DNA of 64,000 bases from Planctomycetota bacterium (lineage in GTDB: Bacteria; Planctomycetota; Phycisphaerae; Phycisphaerales; UBA1924), in assembly GCA_033763975.1 (NCBI GenBank), contig JANRJM010000007.1, positions 30,817 through 94,816 of the forward strand, read 5' to 3'. Of the stretch, positions 26,965 to 36,695 are shown piece after piece. Under the pieces are notes generated by a model. That model was given only the letters and a program-made list of their open reading frames with translations. It was not told the origin of the DNA and did not search any database. The translations under genes and the position numbers were made by a program. Positions within the stretch are counted from its first letter, which is position 1, and each line of letters opens with the position of its first letter.

Positions 26965-27370
26965 GTCGCGGCGTGTCCGCCGCTCGACCATTCTACCGCC
27001 CAAACCACGCCGCTTCTTCCCAAGGCGGCTCCTCCGCGCCACGATTGTCGGCGCCGTGCTTGTCAGGCGCGAGTTCACCGCATCGCCGCCGGCCGCATTC
27101 GCCCGGTTCCGCGTCCGGGCGCCCGCGTGTCGTGCAGATCTCGCGAGTCGACGCTCACGCCAGCCCGCCCGCTGCCCGCCGATCGCAGATCGCCGCCCAT
27201 CGGGCGACGCGGCCCGATCCGCTCGTCGCGCGAGCGGCCTAGAACCCCCGGCGGCACCCCCGTCCGCCGCCAGTTGATCCTCCTTCCGCAGATTCCTACT
27301 ATCCCCACCCTACCGGACCCCCCGGTGCTGACCGAAGTTGACGGCCGTGCGTGGCCGAGGAGTTGCTCCG
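26965..27370. other. Intergenic: tRNA promoter side and rpmF leader
   Basis: No gene is supported on either strand in these 406 bp. It should hold the leftward tRNA-Lys promoter and the rightward promoter/leader of rpmF-plsX-fabH. A GGCGGC...GCCGCC inverted repeat near 27250-27275 could form a leader hairpin. A DUF177 gene, often found before rpmF, is absent. Confidence 0.5.
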
Positions 27371-27571
27371 ATGCTTCCCACCCAGAGAGTCAGTTACGGC
27401 CGGACGCGCCGCCGTCGGTCTCATCACGCCCTCGAGCCCGTCAACACCTGCACCTGCCCGCTCACCGGGCTCCCGAAGCTCTCGCACCGGGCGTGCAAGG
27501 AATCCGGGTACGTGCGCGCCGGGCTCCAGATCAAGGTCCCCAAGCTCGGCATCGGCGTTCCGAAGAACTGA
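27371..27571 (+). CDS. rpmF: 50S ribosomal protein bL32
   Basis: 66 aa. N terminus RVSYGRTRRRRSHHALEPVN is the basic bL32 signature, followed by CTCPLTGLPKLSHRACKESG, where CxxC zinc-ribbon pairs would be expected. Only part of the four-Cys set is present, so zinc binding is doubtful. ATG 27371 follows GAGGAG (27357-27362) by 8 nt. Its place before plsX and fabH is the conserved bacterial rpmF-plsX-fabH order. Confidence 0.85.
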   Translation: MLPTQRVSYGRTRRRRSHHALEPVNTCTCPLTGLPKLSHRACKESGYVRAGLQIKVPKLGIGVPKN

Positions 27572-27668
27572 CCGACTCCTCGCTCCTGGGGTGCGCGGCG
27601 TGTGCGGCCGCCTCCCTGCTCCTTCCTCCGCGCGCCAATCGCTGCGCGCACCCTAGACCGGATTGAAC

Positions 27669-28745
27669 GTGCGGATCGCCATCGACATCATGGGCGGCGA
27701 CCACGCCCCCGACGCCATTCTGAAGGGCTGCGTCTCGGCGTTGCCCGATCTCCCACCCGGAGACGTCCTCGTCCTCGTCGGTCGCTCGCGCGTCATCCGC
27801 GAGTCCCTCGACGAGTGGAACATCCGCCCCGACGATCCCCGCATCGAGATCGTCGATGCCGAGCAGGTCATCGACATGGGCGAGCCCGCCTCCATCGGGG
27901 TTCGCCGCAAGACCGATTCCTCGATCGTCCGGATGCACCAGCTCGGCGCCGCGACCCATCCGCGCGCGTGCGACGTCGTGCTCTCCGCCGGCAACACCGG
28001 CGCCTGCGTCGCCGCCGCCACTTTGTTCATGCGCCGCCTCCCGGGCGTGCTGCGCCCGGGCATCGCCGTCACCATCCCGGCGTTCCACGGCCCGCTCGTC
28101 CTTACCGACGCCGGCGCCAACCCGGAGCCCAAGCCCGAGCACCTCTGGCAGTACGCCATCATGGCCGACGTGCTCGCCCGGCGCGTCCACCGCGTCGAGA
28201 GCCCCCGCGTCGCGCTCATGAACATCGGCAGCGAGGAGGCCAAGGGCACCGGGCTCATCAAGCAGACCCGCGACCTGCTCAAGAGCACCCCGGGCCTCAA
28301 CTACATCGGCTACATCGAAGGACGCGACTTCTTCAACGGCGTCGCCGACGTCGTCGTCACCGACGGCCTCGTCGGGAACACGCTCCTCAAGGCGGCCGAG
28401 GGAATGGCCAAGGCCCTCTTCAAGGCCATCGCCGCCGAACTCCTGGAGTACGACCCCTCCCTGGTCCCGCAGTTCGAGCCGATCGTCAAACGCATCTACG
28501 CCAAGAACGACTACCACGAGTACGGCGGGGCTCCGCTCCTGGGCATCCGCGGCGCGTGCTTCATCGCGCACGGCAGTTCCGAGCCCCGCACCATCCGCGC
28601 CGCCATCCGCAACTGCCGTGCATACGTCGCGGCCGGCGTGAACGACGCGATCATCCGCCGCCTCGGCGAACTCGAGCCCCTGCACCTCACCGACGCCGCC
28701 CGACAGACCACGCCCGATGCGGCCGACGAGGGTGTCCGCGTATGA
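27669..28745 (+). CDS. plsX: Phosphate acyltransferase PlsX
   Basis: 358 aa. Start VRIAIDIMGGDHAPDAILKG is the PlsX signature; other family blocks are VVLSAGNTGACVAAAT, NIGSEEAKGTGLIK and VVTDGLVGNTLLKAAEGM. It converts acyl-ACP to acyl-phosphate for phospholipid synthesis. GTG 27669 was chosen because it aligns with the usual M-R-I start; TTG 27663 is an alternative. It overlaps fabH by ATGA. Confidence 0.95.
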   Translation: MRIAIDIMGGDHAPDAILKGCVSALPDLPPGDVLVLVGRSRVIRESLDEWNIRPDDPRIEIVDAEQVIDMGEPASIGVRRKTDSSIVRMHQLGAATHPRACDVVLSAGNTGACVAAATLFMRRLPGVLRPGIAVTIPAFHGPLVLTDAGANPEPKPEHLWQYAIMADVLARRVHRVESPRVALMNIGSEEAKGTGLIKQTRDLLKSTPGLNYIGYIEGRDFFNGVADVVVTDGLVGNTLLKAAEGMAKALFKAIAAELLEYDPSLVPQFEPIVKRIYAKNDYHEYGGAPLLGIRGACFIAHGSSEPRTIRAAIRNCRAYVAAGVNDAIIRRLGELEPLHLTDAARQTTPDAADEGVRV

Positions 28746-29746
28746 CCAGAGCGCGGGGGGTGAGGATCTCGGGGACAGGCTCGTTCCTCCCGGAAGACCG
28801 CCTCACGAACGGCGATCTCGAGCGTCTCATGGAGACCTCGGACGAGTGGATCGTCCAGCGCACCGGCATCCGCGAACGACGCCGCGCCCGTCTCCGCGAG
28901 GGCGAGACCGTCACCCCGCTCGCCGCACGCGCACTCTCGCGCGCGCTCGAAGCGGCCGGCGTTCGCGCCTCGTCCCTCGACCTGGTCATCTGCGCGACCA
29001 TGACCCCCGAGATGGACACCCCCGCCAGCGCCTGCCGCATCGCCAATCTTGTCGGCGCGGGGCACGCCGGCGCGTTCGATCTCAACGCCGCCTGCTCCGG
29101 GTTCGTCTTCGCCCTCACCGTCGCCCACGACCTCATCAAGTGCGGGTCGCACGCCCGCATCGGCGTCGTCGGCGCCGACACCCTCACCCGCGCCATGGAC
29201 TACAGCAGCGCCGGGCGCGCCACCGCCATCCTCTTCGGCGACGGCGCCGGGGCCGCCATCCTCGAGGCCTGCGACAATCCCTCCCTCGGCGTCATCGCCC
29301 ACGCCATGCACGCCGACGGCGGGGCCTGGGCCGACATCTTCATCCCCCGCGTCCCCACCGACTTCCCGGACGACCTTCCCCCCGATCCCGCCCGCTGCGG
29401 CGTCGTCCAGATGAACGGCTCGTCCGTCTACAAGTTCGCCGTCTCCACCTTCCCTCGCCTCATCGAGAACACCCTCGACAAGGCCGGCCTCTCCCCGGAC
29501 GACATCGACTTCTACGTCTGCCACCAGAGCAACGCCCGCATCCTCGCCGCCGCCCAGCAGCGCTTCAACATCCCCGACAGCAAGTTCTACATCAACATCG
29601 ACCGCTACGGGAACACCGTCAGCGCCTCCGTCCCCATCTGCCTCGACGAACTCACCCGCGCCGGTCGCATCCGACCCGGCATGCGCGTCATGTTCCTGGG
29701 CTTCGGCGCGGGGCTCACCTGGGGAAGCTGCCTCTGGCAGACCTGA
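28742..29746 (+). CDS. fabH: Beta-ketoacyl-ACP synthase III
   Basis: 334 aa. KAS III fold with catalytic Cys118 (AACSGF), His261 (CHQSNARI) and Asn291 (RYGNTVSAS). N terminus GTGSFLPEDRLTNGDLERLM is typical. It starts fatty-acid elongation by condensing an acyl-CoA with malonyl-ACP. The start overlaps the plsX stop (ATGA 28742-28745), so it is coupled. A GCCCGC/GCGGGC stem at 29750-29766 follows the stop. Confidence 0.96.
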   Translation: MTRARGVRISGTGSFLPEDRLTNGDLERLMETSDEWIVQRTGIRERRRARLREGETVTPLAARALSRALEAAGVRASSLDLVICATMTPEMDTPASACRIANLVGAGHAGAFDLNAACSGFVFALTVAHDLIKCGSHARIGVVGADTLTRAMDYSSAGRATAILFGDGAGAAILEACDNPSLGVIAHAMHADGGAWADIFIPRVPTDFPDDLPPDPARCGVVQMNGSSVYKFAVSTFPRLIENTLDKAGLSPDDIDFYVCHQSNARILAAAQQRFNIPDSKFYINIDRYGNTVSASVPICLDELTRAGRIRPGMRVMFLGFGAGLTWGSCLWQT

Positions 29747-29890
29747 CACGCCCGCCGCACGCGGGCCGACCCTGAGTTATCCCCAACCCATCCACAACCC
29801 AACCGCCGCTTGCCGTACCGATCCCGTATCTGTAATTTGTTCTGGTACAGATCGAACCCCGTTCGGGTGTTCACCCCAGGGAGGCGGCAC

Positions 29891-30376
29891 ATGGTCGGAT
29901 CGAATCTCCACCAGCGGCTCCGCGCCGTCACCGGTCACCGCAGTTACCGCGAGATCGCCGAACTCACCGGCACGCACCCCGAAACCGTCCGCCGCTACAT
30001 GCTCGGGCAATCCCCCAGCATCGAGTTCATCAGCGCACTCAGCAGCGCGCTCCAGGTCAACGGCGAGTGGCTGCTCACCGGCCGCGGGCCCAGCGGGCGG
30101 GGCGACATCCGCGCCCACGCGCTCCGCGAGGCGAACCCCACCGAACTCCTCAACGCCGTCGCCGCCACGCTCGAACGCCTCATGGACCGCGTCGAGCGCC
30201 TCGAAACGTTCCTGCACACGATGGAAGCGCGGCTGCGGGCCGCACCCCCAGTATCCTCCCCGCATGCCGACCGACCCGTTGTTTCAGTACCCGACAGGCC
30301 CCTCTCGATCGCCGACGCCATCGGCGGGGGAGCACCTGCGGATGCTGGTCGACCTCCTCCGCCCGGGAACCGCTGA
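29891..30376 (+). CDS. Helix-turn-helix (XRE-like) protein
   Basis: 161 aa. The N-terminal HTH (HRSYREIAELTGTHPETVRR, then YMLGQSPSIEFISALSSALQ) resembles the lambda-repressor fold. A helical middle (LLNAVAATLERLMDRVERLE) may form a coiled coil, and the tail is Pro-rich and disordered. ATG 29891 follows GGGAGG. The last 113 bp overlap the next gene in another frame. Regulatory target unknown. Confidence 0.8.
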   Translation: MVGSNLHQRLRAVTGHRSYREIAELTGTHPETVRRYMLGQSPSIEFISALSSALQVNGEWLLTGRGPSGRGDIRAHALREANPTELLNAVAATLERLMDRVERLETFLHTMEARLRAAPPVSSPHADRPVVSVPDRPLSIADAIGGGAPADAGRPPPPGNR

Positions 30377-30707
30377 CCTCGCCCGGCGCTGGGTCGGGGC
30401 CCTGCTCACCGTCGATCCCGCCGATCGCGAGGCCCTCGTCGCCGAGGTCGAGCGACGTGTCGCCTCGCTGTATCCGCTCGCGCCCGGCGCTGATCAGCCC
30501 GACGCGGGCTCGAGCCTCTCCGGCGCTGCCGACGAACCGCCCGCCGAGCCCGTCGACGTCGTGCACCCGCCCCGCCAGCGCGACGGCTACGTCGAGCAGG
30601 TCCGCGTGACCTACGAGCGCGGGACGGCGTCGCCGCCGCCCCCCGCCGCGCGCGCCACGCCGAGCGCCCCGACGCCCGGGGCTCGGCGCGTACGCTCCCG
30701 CGGGTAG
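30264..30707 (+). CDS. Small hypothetical protein
   Basis: 147 aa from ATG 30264, overlapping the HTH gene. The helical part (GEHLRMLVDLLRPGTADLAR RW) and DREALVAEVERRVASLYPL look like a real folded stretch, followed by HPPRQRDGYVEQVRVTYERG and a low-complexity Pro/Ala/Arg tail. No domain recognised. Which frame ends the HTH gene region is unsettled, so this call is moderate. Confidence 0.5.
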   Translation: MPTDPLFQYPTGPSRSPTPSAGEHLRMLVDLLRPGTADLARRWVGALLTVDPADREALVAEVERRVASLYPLAPGADQPDAGSSLSGAADEPPAEPVDVVHPPRQRDGYVEQVRVTYERGTASPPPPAARATPSAPTPGARRVRSRG

Positions 30708-30752
30708 GCCCGCGCCGTCGCGCCGGCCGCCGTTCGATCGGAGCCGGCGGGA

Positions 30753-32600
30753 ATGTCGACCAACGAAGCGCTGGCGTCGCGCCTGGAAGAAATCGCGGCC
30801 CTGCTCGACCTGCTGGGCGAAGACTCCTTCCGCGCCGCCGCCCACACCCGGGCCGCCCGCGCCGTCGCCGACCTCGCCCACGACATCGGCGATCTCGCCC
30901 GCGATCGGGCCAACATCACCGCCATCCCGGGGGTGGGCGCCAAGATCGCCGACAAGATCATCGAGTTCTGCACCACCGGCGCGATCGCCGAGCTCGACGC
31001 CCTGCGCGCAAGGGTGCCCTCGGGCCTGCTCGCACTGCTCCGCATCCCGGGCCTGGGCCCCAAGACCGTCCGCGTGCTCTGGCAGCAGGGGGGCGTCACG
31101 GACGTCGCCTCGCTCGAGCAGTGCATCGAGAGCGGCGCGATCCTCTCGCTGCCCCGCATGGGCGCCAAGGCCGCCGAGAAGATCAAGGCCAACCTTGAGT
31201 TCGCCCGCAGCACGCAGCAGCGCCTGTGGCTCGGACGCGCCGCGCGCGTCGCCGACGTGTTCCTCGCGCGCGTGCGCGCCCTGCCCGCGGTCGAGCGTGC
31301 GGAAGTCGCCGGCTCCGTCCGGCGTGGCAAGGAAACCATCGGCGACATCGACATCCTGGTCGCGCTCAGGCCCGGGCACGAGCACGCCGCCCTGTCGGTC
31401 GCCGAGACGTTCGCGTCCACGCCCGGCGTTGTCGGTGTCATCACCTCTGGCGAGGGGCGTAGTTCGGTGCGCGTCTCGCTCGACGCCGACCACGGGCGCT
31501 GGGGGAGCCCCGCCTCCACGGACGCCGACGTCGCCGTCGCCGGCCCGACCATCCAGGTCGATCTCCGCGTGCTCCCGGCCGCGTCCTGGGGAGCCGCCCT
31601 CATGTACTTCACGGGCAGCAAGGAGCACAACGTCCGCCTGCGCGAGCGGGCCCTCTCCATGGGCATGACCCTCACCGACTGGGGCCTCTTCCCCGAAGAC
31701 GATGGGAAAACCCCGCCCCACACCCGGGGCGTGGTGCCCGTTGCAGGCGCCACCGAAGAAGACGTCTACGCGAAGCTCGGCCTGCCCTGGATCCCCCCCG
31801 AAGTCCGCGAAGACCGGGGCGAACTCGACCGCCCCAACCTCGACCCGCGCGCCCCCTGGGCCCTCGTCGACGTCTCGCAGATCCGGGCCGAACTCCACGC
31901 CCACACCACCGCGTCCGACGGGCGCATGTCGATCGAAGAACTCGCCGCCGAGGCCGCCCGGCGCGGGTTCCACACGATCGCCGTCACCGATCACTCGCAG
32001 TCGTCGACGGTGGCGAACGGGCTGCGCCCTGACCGGCTTCGCCGGCACATCGACGCCGTTCGCGAGGCCGCCGCACGCACGAAGGGCATCACCATCCTCG
32101 CCGGCAGCGAGGTGGACATCCTGGCCGACGGGGTGCTCGACTACGACGACGAACTGCTCGCGCAGCTCGACGTGGTGGTCGCGAGCCCGCACGCCGCGCT
32201 GACGCAGGACCCCGCGACCGCCACCAGGCGCCTGCTCCGCGCCATCGAGCACCCGCTGGTGCACATCCTGGGGCACCCGACGGGGCGGCTCATCAACCGG
32301 CGCAAGGGCCTGGAGCCGGCGATGCCCGAGCTCATCGCCGCCGCGAAGCAGCACCGCGTCGCGCTGGAGATCAACGCCCACTGGATGCGCCTGGACCTGC
32401 GCGACATCCACGTCCGCGCCGCCGTCGACGCCGGCTGCCTCATCGCGATCGACTGCGACGTCCACGCGCGCGAGGACTACGACAACCTGCCGTACGGCGT
32501 CGCCACCGCCCGGCGCGGCTGGTGCACCCCGGACCTGTGCGTCAACACCTGGGACGCGCCCCGCCTGCACGCGTGGCTCAAGAGCAAAGGCCGCGGGTAG
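30753..32600 (+). CDS. polX: DNA polymerase/3'-5' exonuclease PolX
   Basis: 615 aa, somewhat above the usual 570. Helix-hairpin-helix repeats (ITAIPGVGAKIADKI; LRIPGLGPKTVRVL) occupy about residues 50-130. The Pol-beta-like nucleotidyltransferase follows, with GSVRRGKETIGDIDILV and a third Asp in IQVDLRVL. The C-terminal PHP domain (AELHAHTTASDGRMS, AVTDHSQS, LAGSEVDILADG, IDCDVHARED) supplies metal-dependent 3'-5' exonuclease. Role: gap-filling in base excision repair. Confidence 0.95.
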   Translation: MSTNEALASRLEEIAALLDLLGEDSFRAAAHTRAARAVADLAHDIGDLARDRANITAIPGVGAKIADKIIEFCTTGAIAELDALRARVPSGLLALLRIPGLGPKTVRVLWQQGGVTDVASLEQCIESGAILSLPRMGAKAAEKIKANLEFARSTQQRLWLGRAARVADVFLARVRALPAVERAEVAGSVRRGKETIGDIDILVALRPGHEHAALSVAETFASTPGVVGVITSGEGRSSVRVSLDADHGRWGSPASTDADVAVAGPTIQVDLRVLPAASWGAALMYFTGSKEHNVRLRERALSMGMTLTDWGLFPEDDGKTPPHTRGVVPVAGATEEDVYAKLGLPWIPPEVREDRGELDRPNLDPRAPWALVDVSQIRAELHAHTTASDGRMSIEELAAEAARRGFHTIAVTDHSQSSTVANGLRPDRLRRHIDAVREAAARTKGITILAGSEVDILADGVLDYDDELLAQLDVVVASPHAALTQDPATATRRLLRAIEHPLVHILGHPTGRLINRRKGLEPAMPELIAAAKQHRVALEINAHWMRLDLRDIHVRAAVDAGCLIAIDCDVHAREDYDNLPYGVATARRGWCTPDLCVNTWDAPRLHAWLKSKGRG

Positions 32601-32641
32601 GCCGCGAACCCCGCCGCCGCTTCGCCGGTACATTCCACGAC

Positions 32642-33181
32642 ATGTGCGCGGTGGTCTCGCTCTACCTGTTCCTCGTTCTTATGGCGTGCGTCGGCACCCG
32701 CACGGACGAGCCCCGTTCGGAGATGATCGCCTCCTGCCGCCGGTGCAAGTACGACCTGCAGGGCCTCCCCGACAACGCCGCCTGCCCGGAATGCGGCGTG
32801 CCCGACCCCCGGACGCTCTTCCACGCGTCGCGGACGTTTCTCGTCCTCACGTGGTCGCGCCAGCCCCGCCTGCTGCTGCTGTCCGTCGGCGTGATGGTCG
32901 CGTACACCGCGTATGGCGAGGCGTTCATCGTCGAACTGCTCGCGGATTCCTACATGCGCATGGGCTTCCTCGAATCCACCGCCCGCAACGCCGTCCGCGT
33001 GCGCGACCTCCGGGGCGGTGCGCCCAGCGTGCTCGCCGCCCTCCCGCTCACCGCCGCCGTCGTCCTGTTCCCGTGCACCGCGATGATCCGCGACGCGGTG
33101 ACGGCCTGGAGAATCGCCCTGACCGCCCTCGCGCTGGGCATTGTCCTGACCGTGTATCTCCCGTGGGGCGTGACGCAGTAA
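32642..33181 (+). CDS. Zinc-ribbon membrane protein, planctomycete type
   Basis: 179 aa. CRRCKYDLQGLP followed by CPECG is the zinc ribbon seen again and again in Planctomycetes membrane proteins. Three TM helices follow (LLLLSVGVMVAYTAYGEAFI; VLAALPLTAAVVLFPCTAMI; ALTALALGIVLTVYL). ATG 32723 would start right before the ribbon and may be the real start, because the first 27 residues have no counterpart I know. Function unknown. Confidence 0.7.
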   Translation: MCAVVSLYLFLVLMACVGTRTDEPRSEMIASCRRCKYDLQGLPDNAACPECGVPDPRTLFHASRTFLVLTWSRQPRLLLLSVGVMVAYTAYGEAFIVELLADSYMRMGFLESTARNAVRVRDLRGGAPSVLAALPLTAAVVLFPCTAMIRDAVTAWRIALTALALGIVLTVYLPWGVTQ

Positions 33182-33250
33182 CCCCCCCGGCGCGTCCCCC
33201 CCGGCCGCCCTTCACGTTGCGCACGCGACGCATCCGATAGCAAGGGCGCA

Positions 33251-34834
33251 ATGCCAGACGAACACGCCGCCAACCGGGCGCCCGCCCACGCCGTACCGTC
33301 CTCCGTGAGCCCGCGCCCGCTGGAACTCGCCCGCGACACCCCGCCCCCGTTCGACGTCGCGGGCCGGCGCGTGTACCTCATCGGCGTCGGGGGCTCGGGC
33401 ATGTCGGGGCTGGCCCGGATGCTCGCCGCCCGCGGCGCGGCGGTGGGGGGCTCGGACCGCGAGCACTCCGACCTCACCGACGCGCTCCGCCGCGCGGGCA
33501 TCGACGTGCAGATCGAGGGTGAGGGCGCCGCCCTGCCCAACCCGTGCGACCTCGTCATCGCCTCCGCCGCCATCAGGCCCGAGCACCCGCTGTTCGCCGA
33601 GGCCGTCCACCGGGGGCTCACCCCCCTGCTCTACGCGCAGGCCCTGGGACGCTGCATGGACGGGCGCACCGGCGTCGCTATCGCCGGCACGCACGGCAAG
33701 TCGACGACCACCGCGATGCTCGGCTGCGCCCTGACCGACGCCGGCCTCGACCCCACGGTCATCGTGGGCGCGACGAGCAGCCAGCTCGCCGGGGGGTGCC
33801 TCGCCCCGCTCGCCGCCTCGGGGAGCGGGTTCCGCCTGGGCGCACCGACCATCCCCGCCGGACGTCTGCGTGCCGCCCCGGGCATCCTCGTCGCCGAGGC
33901 CTGCGAGTACAACCGGTCGTTCCACAACCTCCGCCCCCGCGTCGCCTGCATCTCCAGCGTCGAGGCCGACCACCTCGACTGCTACGGCACGTTCGACGCC
34001 GTCATCGCGTCCTTCCGCGAGTTCGCCGCCTCCCTTCCCGACGCGCAGGACGGCGGGCGGCTCATCATCGGGCACGACAACGCCCAGCGCGCCACCGTCA
34101 CGGGCGGGCTCTCCTGCGAGGTCGAGACCATCGGCTTCTCGCCCGAGGCCGACTGGCACGTGCGCTTCGAGCCCCGCGCGCGGCGCGTCACGCTCCATCA
34201 CGCCCGGCGCCCCGCGGGCGAGTGGATGAACCTCGTGCCGGGCGCGCACAACGCGTTGAACGCCGCCACCGCCTTCGCCCTGGCCACAGCGCTCGGCGCC
34301 GACCCAGCCCGCGTCATGGCCTCCCTCGCCGCCTTCCGCGGCGCTGACCGGCGCATGCAGTTCATGGGCGAGCGCCCCCTGCCGGGCGGCGGCGTCCGCG
34401 TCTACGACGACTACGGGCACCACCCCACCGAGGTCGACGTCACCCTGCGCGCCCTCCGCGAGTTCGAGCGTCCCGAGGCCCGCGGCGGGCGCCTCATCTG
34501 CGTCTTCCAGCCCCACCAGCACAGCCGCACGCGCCACCTGCTCGACGAGTTCGCCCAGTCCTTCTCGCAGGCCGACGTCGTCATCGTCCCGCCGATCTAC
34601 TTCGTCCGCGACAGCGAGGCCGAACGCGCGCTCGTCTCCTCGGCCGATCTCGTCACGCGTCTGCGCGCCCGCGACTGCGACGCGACGAGCCTGGAGACCT
34701 TCCCCGAGATCGTCGACCACCTCCGCCACGCCTGCGCCCCCGGCGACGTCGTCGTCACCATGGGCGCCGGCCCGGTGTGGAAAATCGCCCGCGACTTCGT
34801 CTCCGACCGCCCCGCGTCCGACGCCGTTGCCTAG
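33251..34834 (+). CDS. murC: UDP-N-acetylmuramate--L-alanine ligase
   Basis: 527 aa with a Pro-rich extension of about 35 residues before the Rossmann start VYLIGVGGSGMSGLARMLAA. ATP loop GTHGKSTTTAML; central domain with ACEYNRSF and VEADHLDCY; C-terminal domain with YDDYGHHPTEV. It adds L-Ala to UDP-MurNAc in the cytoplasm, the first Mur ligase step. It precedes murB and ddl, part of a division/cell-wall block, showing that this planctomycete retains peptidoglycan synthesis. Confidence 0.96.
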   Translation: MPDEHAANRAPAHAVPSSVSPRPLELARDTPPPFDVAGRRVYLIGVGGSGMSGLARMLAARGAAVGGSDREHSDLTDALRRAGIDVQIEGEGAALPNPCDLVIASAAIRPEHPLFAEAVHRGLTPLLYAQALGRCMDGRTGVAIAGTHGKSTTTAMLGCALTDAGLDPTVIVGATSSQLAGGCLAPLAASGSGFRLGAPTIPAGRLRAAPGILVAEACEYNRSFHNLRPRVACISSVEADHLDCYGTFDAVIASFREFAASLPDAQDGGRLIIGHDNAQRATVTGGLSCEVETIGFSPEADWHVRFEPRARRVTLHHARRPAGEWMNLVPGAHNALNAATAFALATALGADPARVMASLAAFRGADRRMQFMGERPLPGGGVRVYDDYGHHPTEVDVTLRALREFERPEARGGRLICVFQPHQHSRTRHLLDEFAQSFSQADVVIVPPIYFVRDSEAERALVSSADLVTRLRARDCDATSLETFPEIVDHLRHACAPGDVVVTMGAGPVWKIARDFVSDRPASDAVA

Positions 34835-34860
34835 GCCCCACGTCCCCCGCCCGGTGCCGC

Positions 34861-35775
34861 ATGCCGTCCGCCCCGTCAACGCTGTCGATCCTCCCCGCCC
34901 CGATCCCGACGTGGTTCGGCGTGGGCGGGCACGCCGAGCGCCTCGCGCACGCCGCCTCCGCCGATGACGTCCGCCAGTGCCTCGAGCTCGACCCGCGCGC
35001 CCGCATCCTGGGCGACGGGGCCAACCTGCTGGTCGACGACGACGGCGTGCCCGAACTGGTCATCGCCACCGCGCACATGGCCCGCGTCGAGTTCCACGCC
35101 CCCGACACCTGCCTCGCCCAGGCCGGCGCCGACCTCCCGAAACTCATCCACGAGTGCGTCCGGCGCGGCCTTGCCGGGCTCGAGGGCCTCACGGGCATCC
35201 CCGCCACCGTCGGCGGGGCCGTCATCATGAACGCCGGCGGCGCCTTCGGCCAGATCGCCGACGCCGTCCACCGCGTGCACGCGCTCTCCCGCGACGGGCG
35301 CCCCCGCACCATCGACCGCGCCGACATCGCGTTCGACTACCGGCACTCGGGCCTCGCCCCGCTCGTCGTCACCGCCGTGGAGTTCCGACTTTCGCCGGGC
35401 GATCCCGAGGCCCTGCGCGCCAAGGTCAAGGACGTGATGGCGTACAAGAAGACCAGCCAGCCCCTCGCCGCGCGTTCCGCCGGCTGCTGCTTCAAGAACC
35501 CGACCCTCCCGCACGACCTGCGCGACGGCGCGGGCGACATCGGGCAGGCCGGCCGTCGTGTCTCGGCGGGGTTGCTCATCGACCGTGCCGGCCTCAAGGG
35601 CCTGCGCCTCCGCGGGGCCGAGGTCAGCACCCGGCACGCGAACTTCCTCACGCCCCTGCCCGGGGGCGCGGCCCGCGACGTCATCGACCTCATGGCCGAG
35701 GTCGAACGCCGCGTCTTCGACACGTTCGGCGTCCGCCTCGAGCGCGAGGTCGTCGTCTGGAGCCGCCACGCATGA
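34861..35775 (+). CDS. murB: UDP-N-acetylenolpyruvoylglucosamine reductase
   Basis: 304 aa. FAD-binding domain with GDGANLLVDDDG and GLEGLTGIPATVGGAVIMNA; C-terminal domain with AGCCFKNP, where the usual catalytic Ser/Cys position is Cys; and RGAEVSTRHANFL near the end. It lacks the longer type I insertion, so type II. It reduces the enolpyruvyl group to give UDP-MurNAc. Its stop overlaps the ddl start by ATGA (35772-35775). Confidence 0.95.
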   Translation: MPSAPSTLSILPAPIPTWFGVGGHAERLAHAASADDVRQCLELDPRARILGDGANLLVDDDGVPELVIATAHMARVEFHAPDTCLAQAGADLPKLIHECVRRGLAGLEGLTGIPATVGGAVIMNAGGAFGQIADAVHRVHALSRDGRPRTIDRADIAFDYRHSGLAPLVVTAVEFRLSPGDPEALRAKVKDVMAYKKTSQPLAARSAGCCFKNPTLPHDLRDGAGDIGQAGRRVSAGLLIDRAGLKGLRLRGAEVSTRHANFLTPLPGGAARDVIDLMAEVERRVFDTFGVRLEREVVVWSRHA

Positions 35776-36695
35776 CCCGTGTGCTTGTCCTGGGAGGCGG
35801 GCCGGACGCCGAACGCGAGGTCTCGCTCGAATCCTCGCGCTGCGTCGCCGAGGCCCTCGCGAGCCTCCCGGGCCTCACCGTCCATCGCGAGGTCATCGCC
35901 CGCCTCACCCTCCCCGAACTGCGCGCCCTGCCCGGCGAGGTCATCTTCCCCGCGCTGCACGGCCCGTTCGGCGAAGGCGGCCCGCTCCAGGACCTCCTCG
36001 AACTCGACGCCCGCCCCTTCGTCGGCTGCCGCCCGCACGCCGCCCGCCTCGCGATGGACAAGGTCGCGACCAAGCTCGCCGCCGCCCGCGCGGGCGTGCC
36101 GACCGCCGAAGCCCTCATCCTCAACACCGCCGACCCCGCGTGCCCGATGCCGCCGCCCGTCGTGGTGAAGCCGGTGCACGAAGGATCATCGGTGGGCGTG
36201 CACATCTGCCGCACGCACGACGATTGGTCGCGCGCCCGCGCCGCGGCCGTGAGCGATCGGGCCGCCCACCCGGCGCGCACCTACATGGTCGAGCGTGCGA
36301 TCCTCGGCGGGCGCGAGGTCACCGTGGGCGTGCTCGACGGCGCCGCGTTCGCGCCCGTGGAGATCCGCCCCGCCACCGAGTTCTACGACTACCAGGCCAA
36401 ATACACCCGCGACGACACAACGTACGTCGTCGATCCCGACCTGCCCGCCGGCGTCTCCGCCCGACTGCGCGAGCACGCCGTCACCCTCGCGCGCGCCATC
36501 GGCGTGCGTCACCTCTGCCGCGTGGACTTCCTGCTCGACGCCGCGTCGAACCCCTGGCTGCTCGAGGTCAACACCATGCCCGGCTTCACCACGCACTCGC
36601 TCCTGCCCATGGGCGCACAGCACGCCGGGCTCTCGTTCGCCGCCCTGTGCCATCGCCTCGTACAGTTCGCCCAGCGAGATCACCCCGCCGCGTGA
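35772..36695 (+). CDS. ddl: D-alanine--D-alanine ligase
   Basis: 307 aa ATP-grasp enzyme. N terminus VLVLGGGPDAEREVSLESSR and FPALHGPFGEGGPLQDLLEL; central VVKPVHEGSSVGVHICR; C-terminal RVDFLLDAASNPWLLEVNTM with the metal-binding Glu/Asn, then PGFTTHSLLP. It makes the D-Ala-D-Ala dipeptide for peptidoglycan. Coupled to both neighbours by 4-bp overlaps (ATGA before, GTGA after). Confidence 0.95.
   Translation: MTRVLVLGGGPDAEREVSLESSRCVAEALASLPGLTVHREVIARLTLPELRALPGEVIFPALHGPFGEGGPLQDLLELDARPFVGCRPHAARLAMDKVATKLAAARAGVPTAEALILNTADPACPMPPPVVVKPVHEGSSVGVHICRTHDDWSRARAAAVSDRAAHPARTYMVERAILGGREVTVGVLDGAAFAPVEIRPATEFYDYQAKYTRDDTTYVVDPDLPAGVSARLREHAVTLARAIGVRHLCRVDFLLDAASNPWLLEVNTMPGFTTHSLLPMGAQHAGLSFAALCHRLVQFAQRDHPAA

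Noticed and set aside
29775..29783. DnaA-box-like TTATCCCCA after fabH
   Set aside because: Single copy with one mismatch to the consensus, no AT-rich unwinding region and no dnaA or dnaN nearby; chance is likely.
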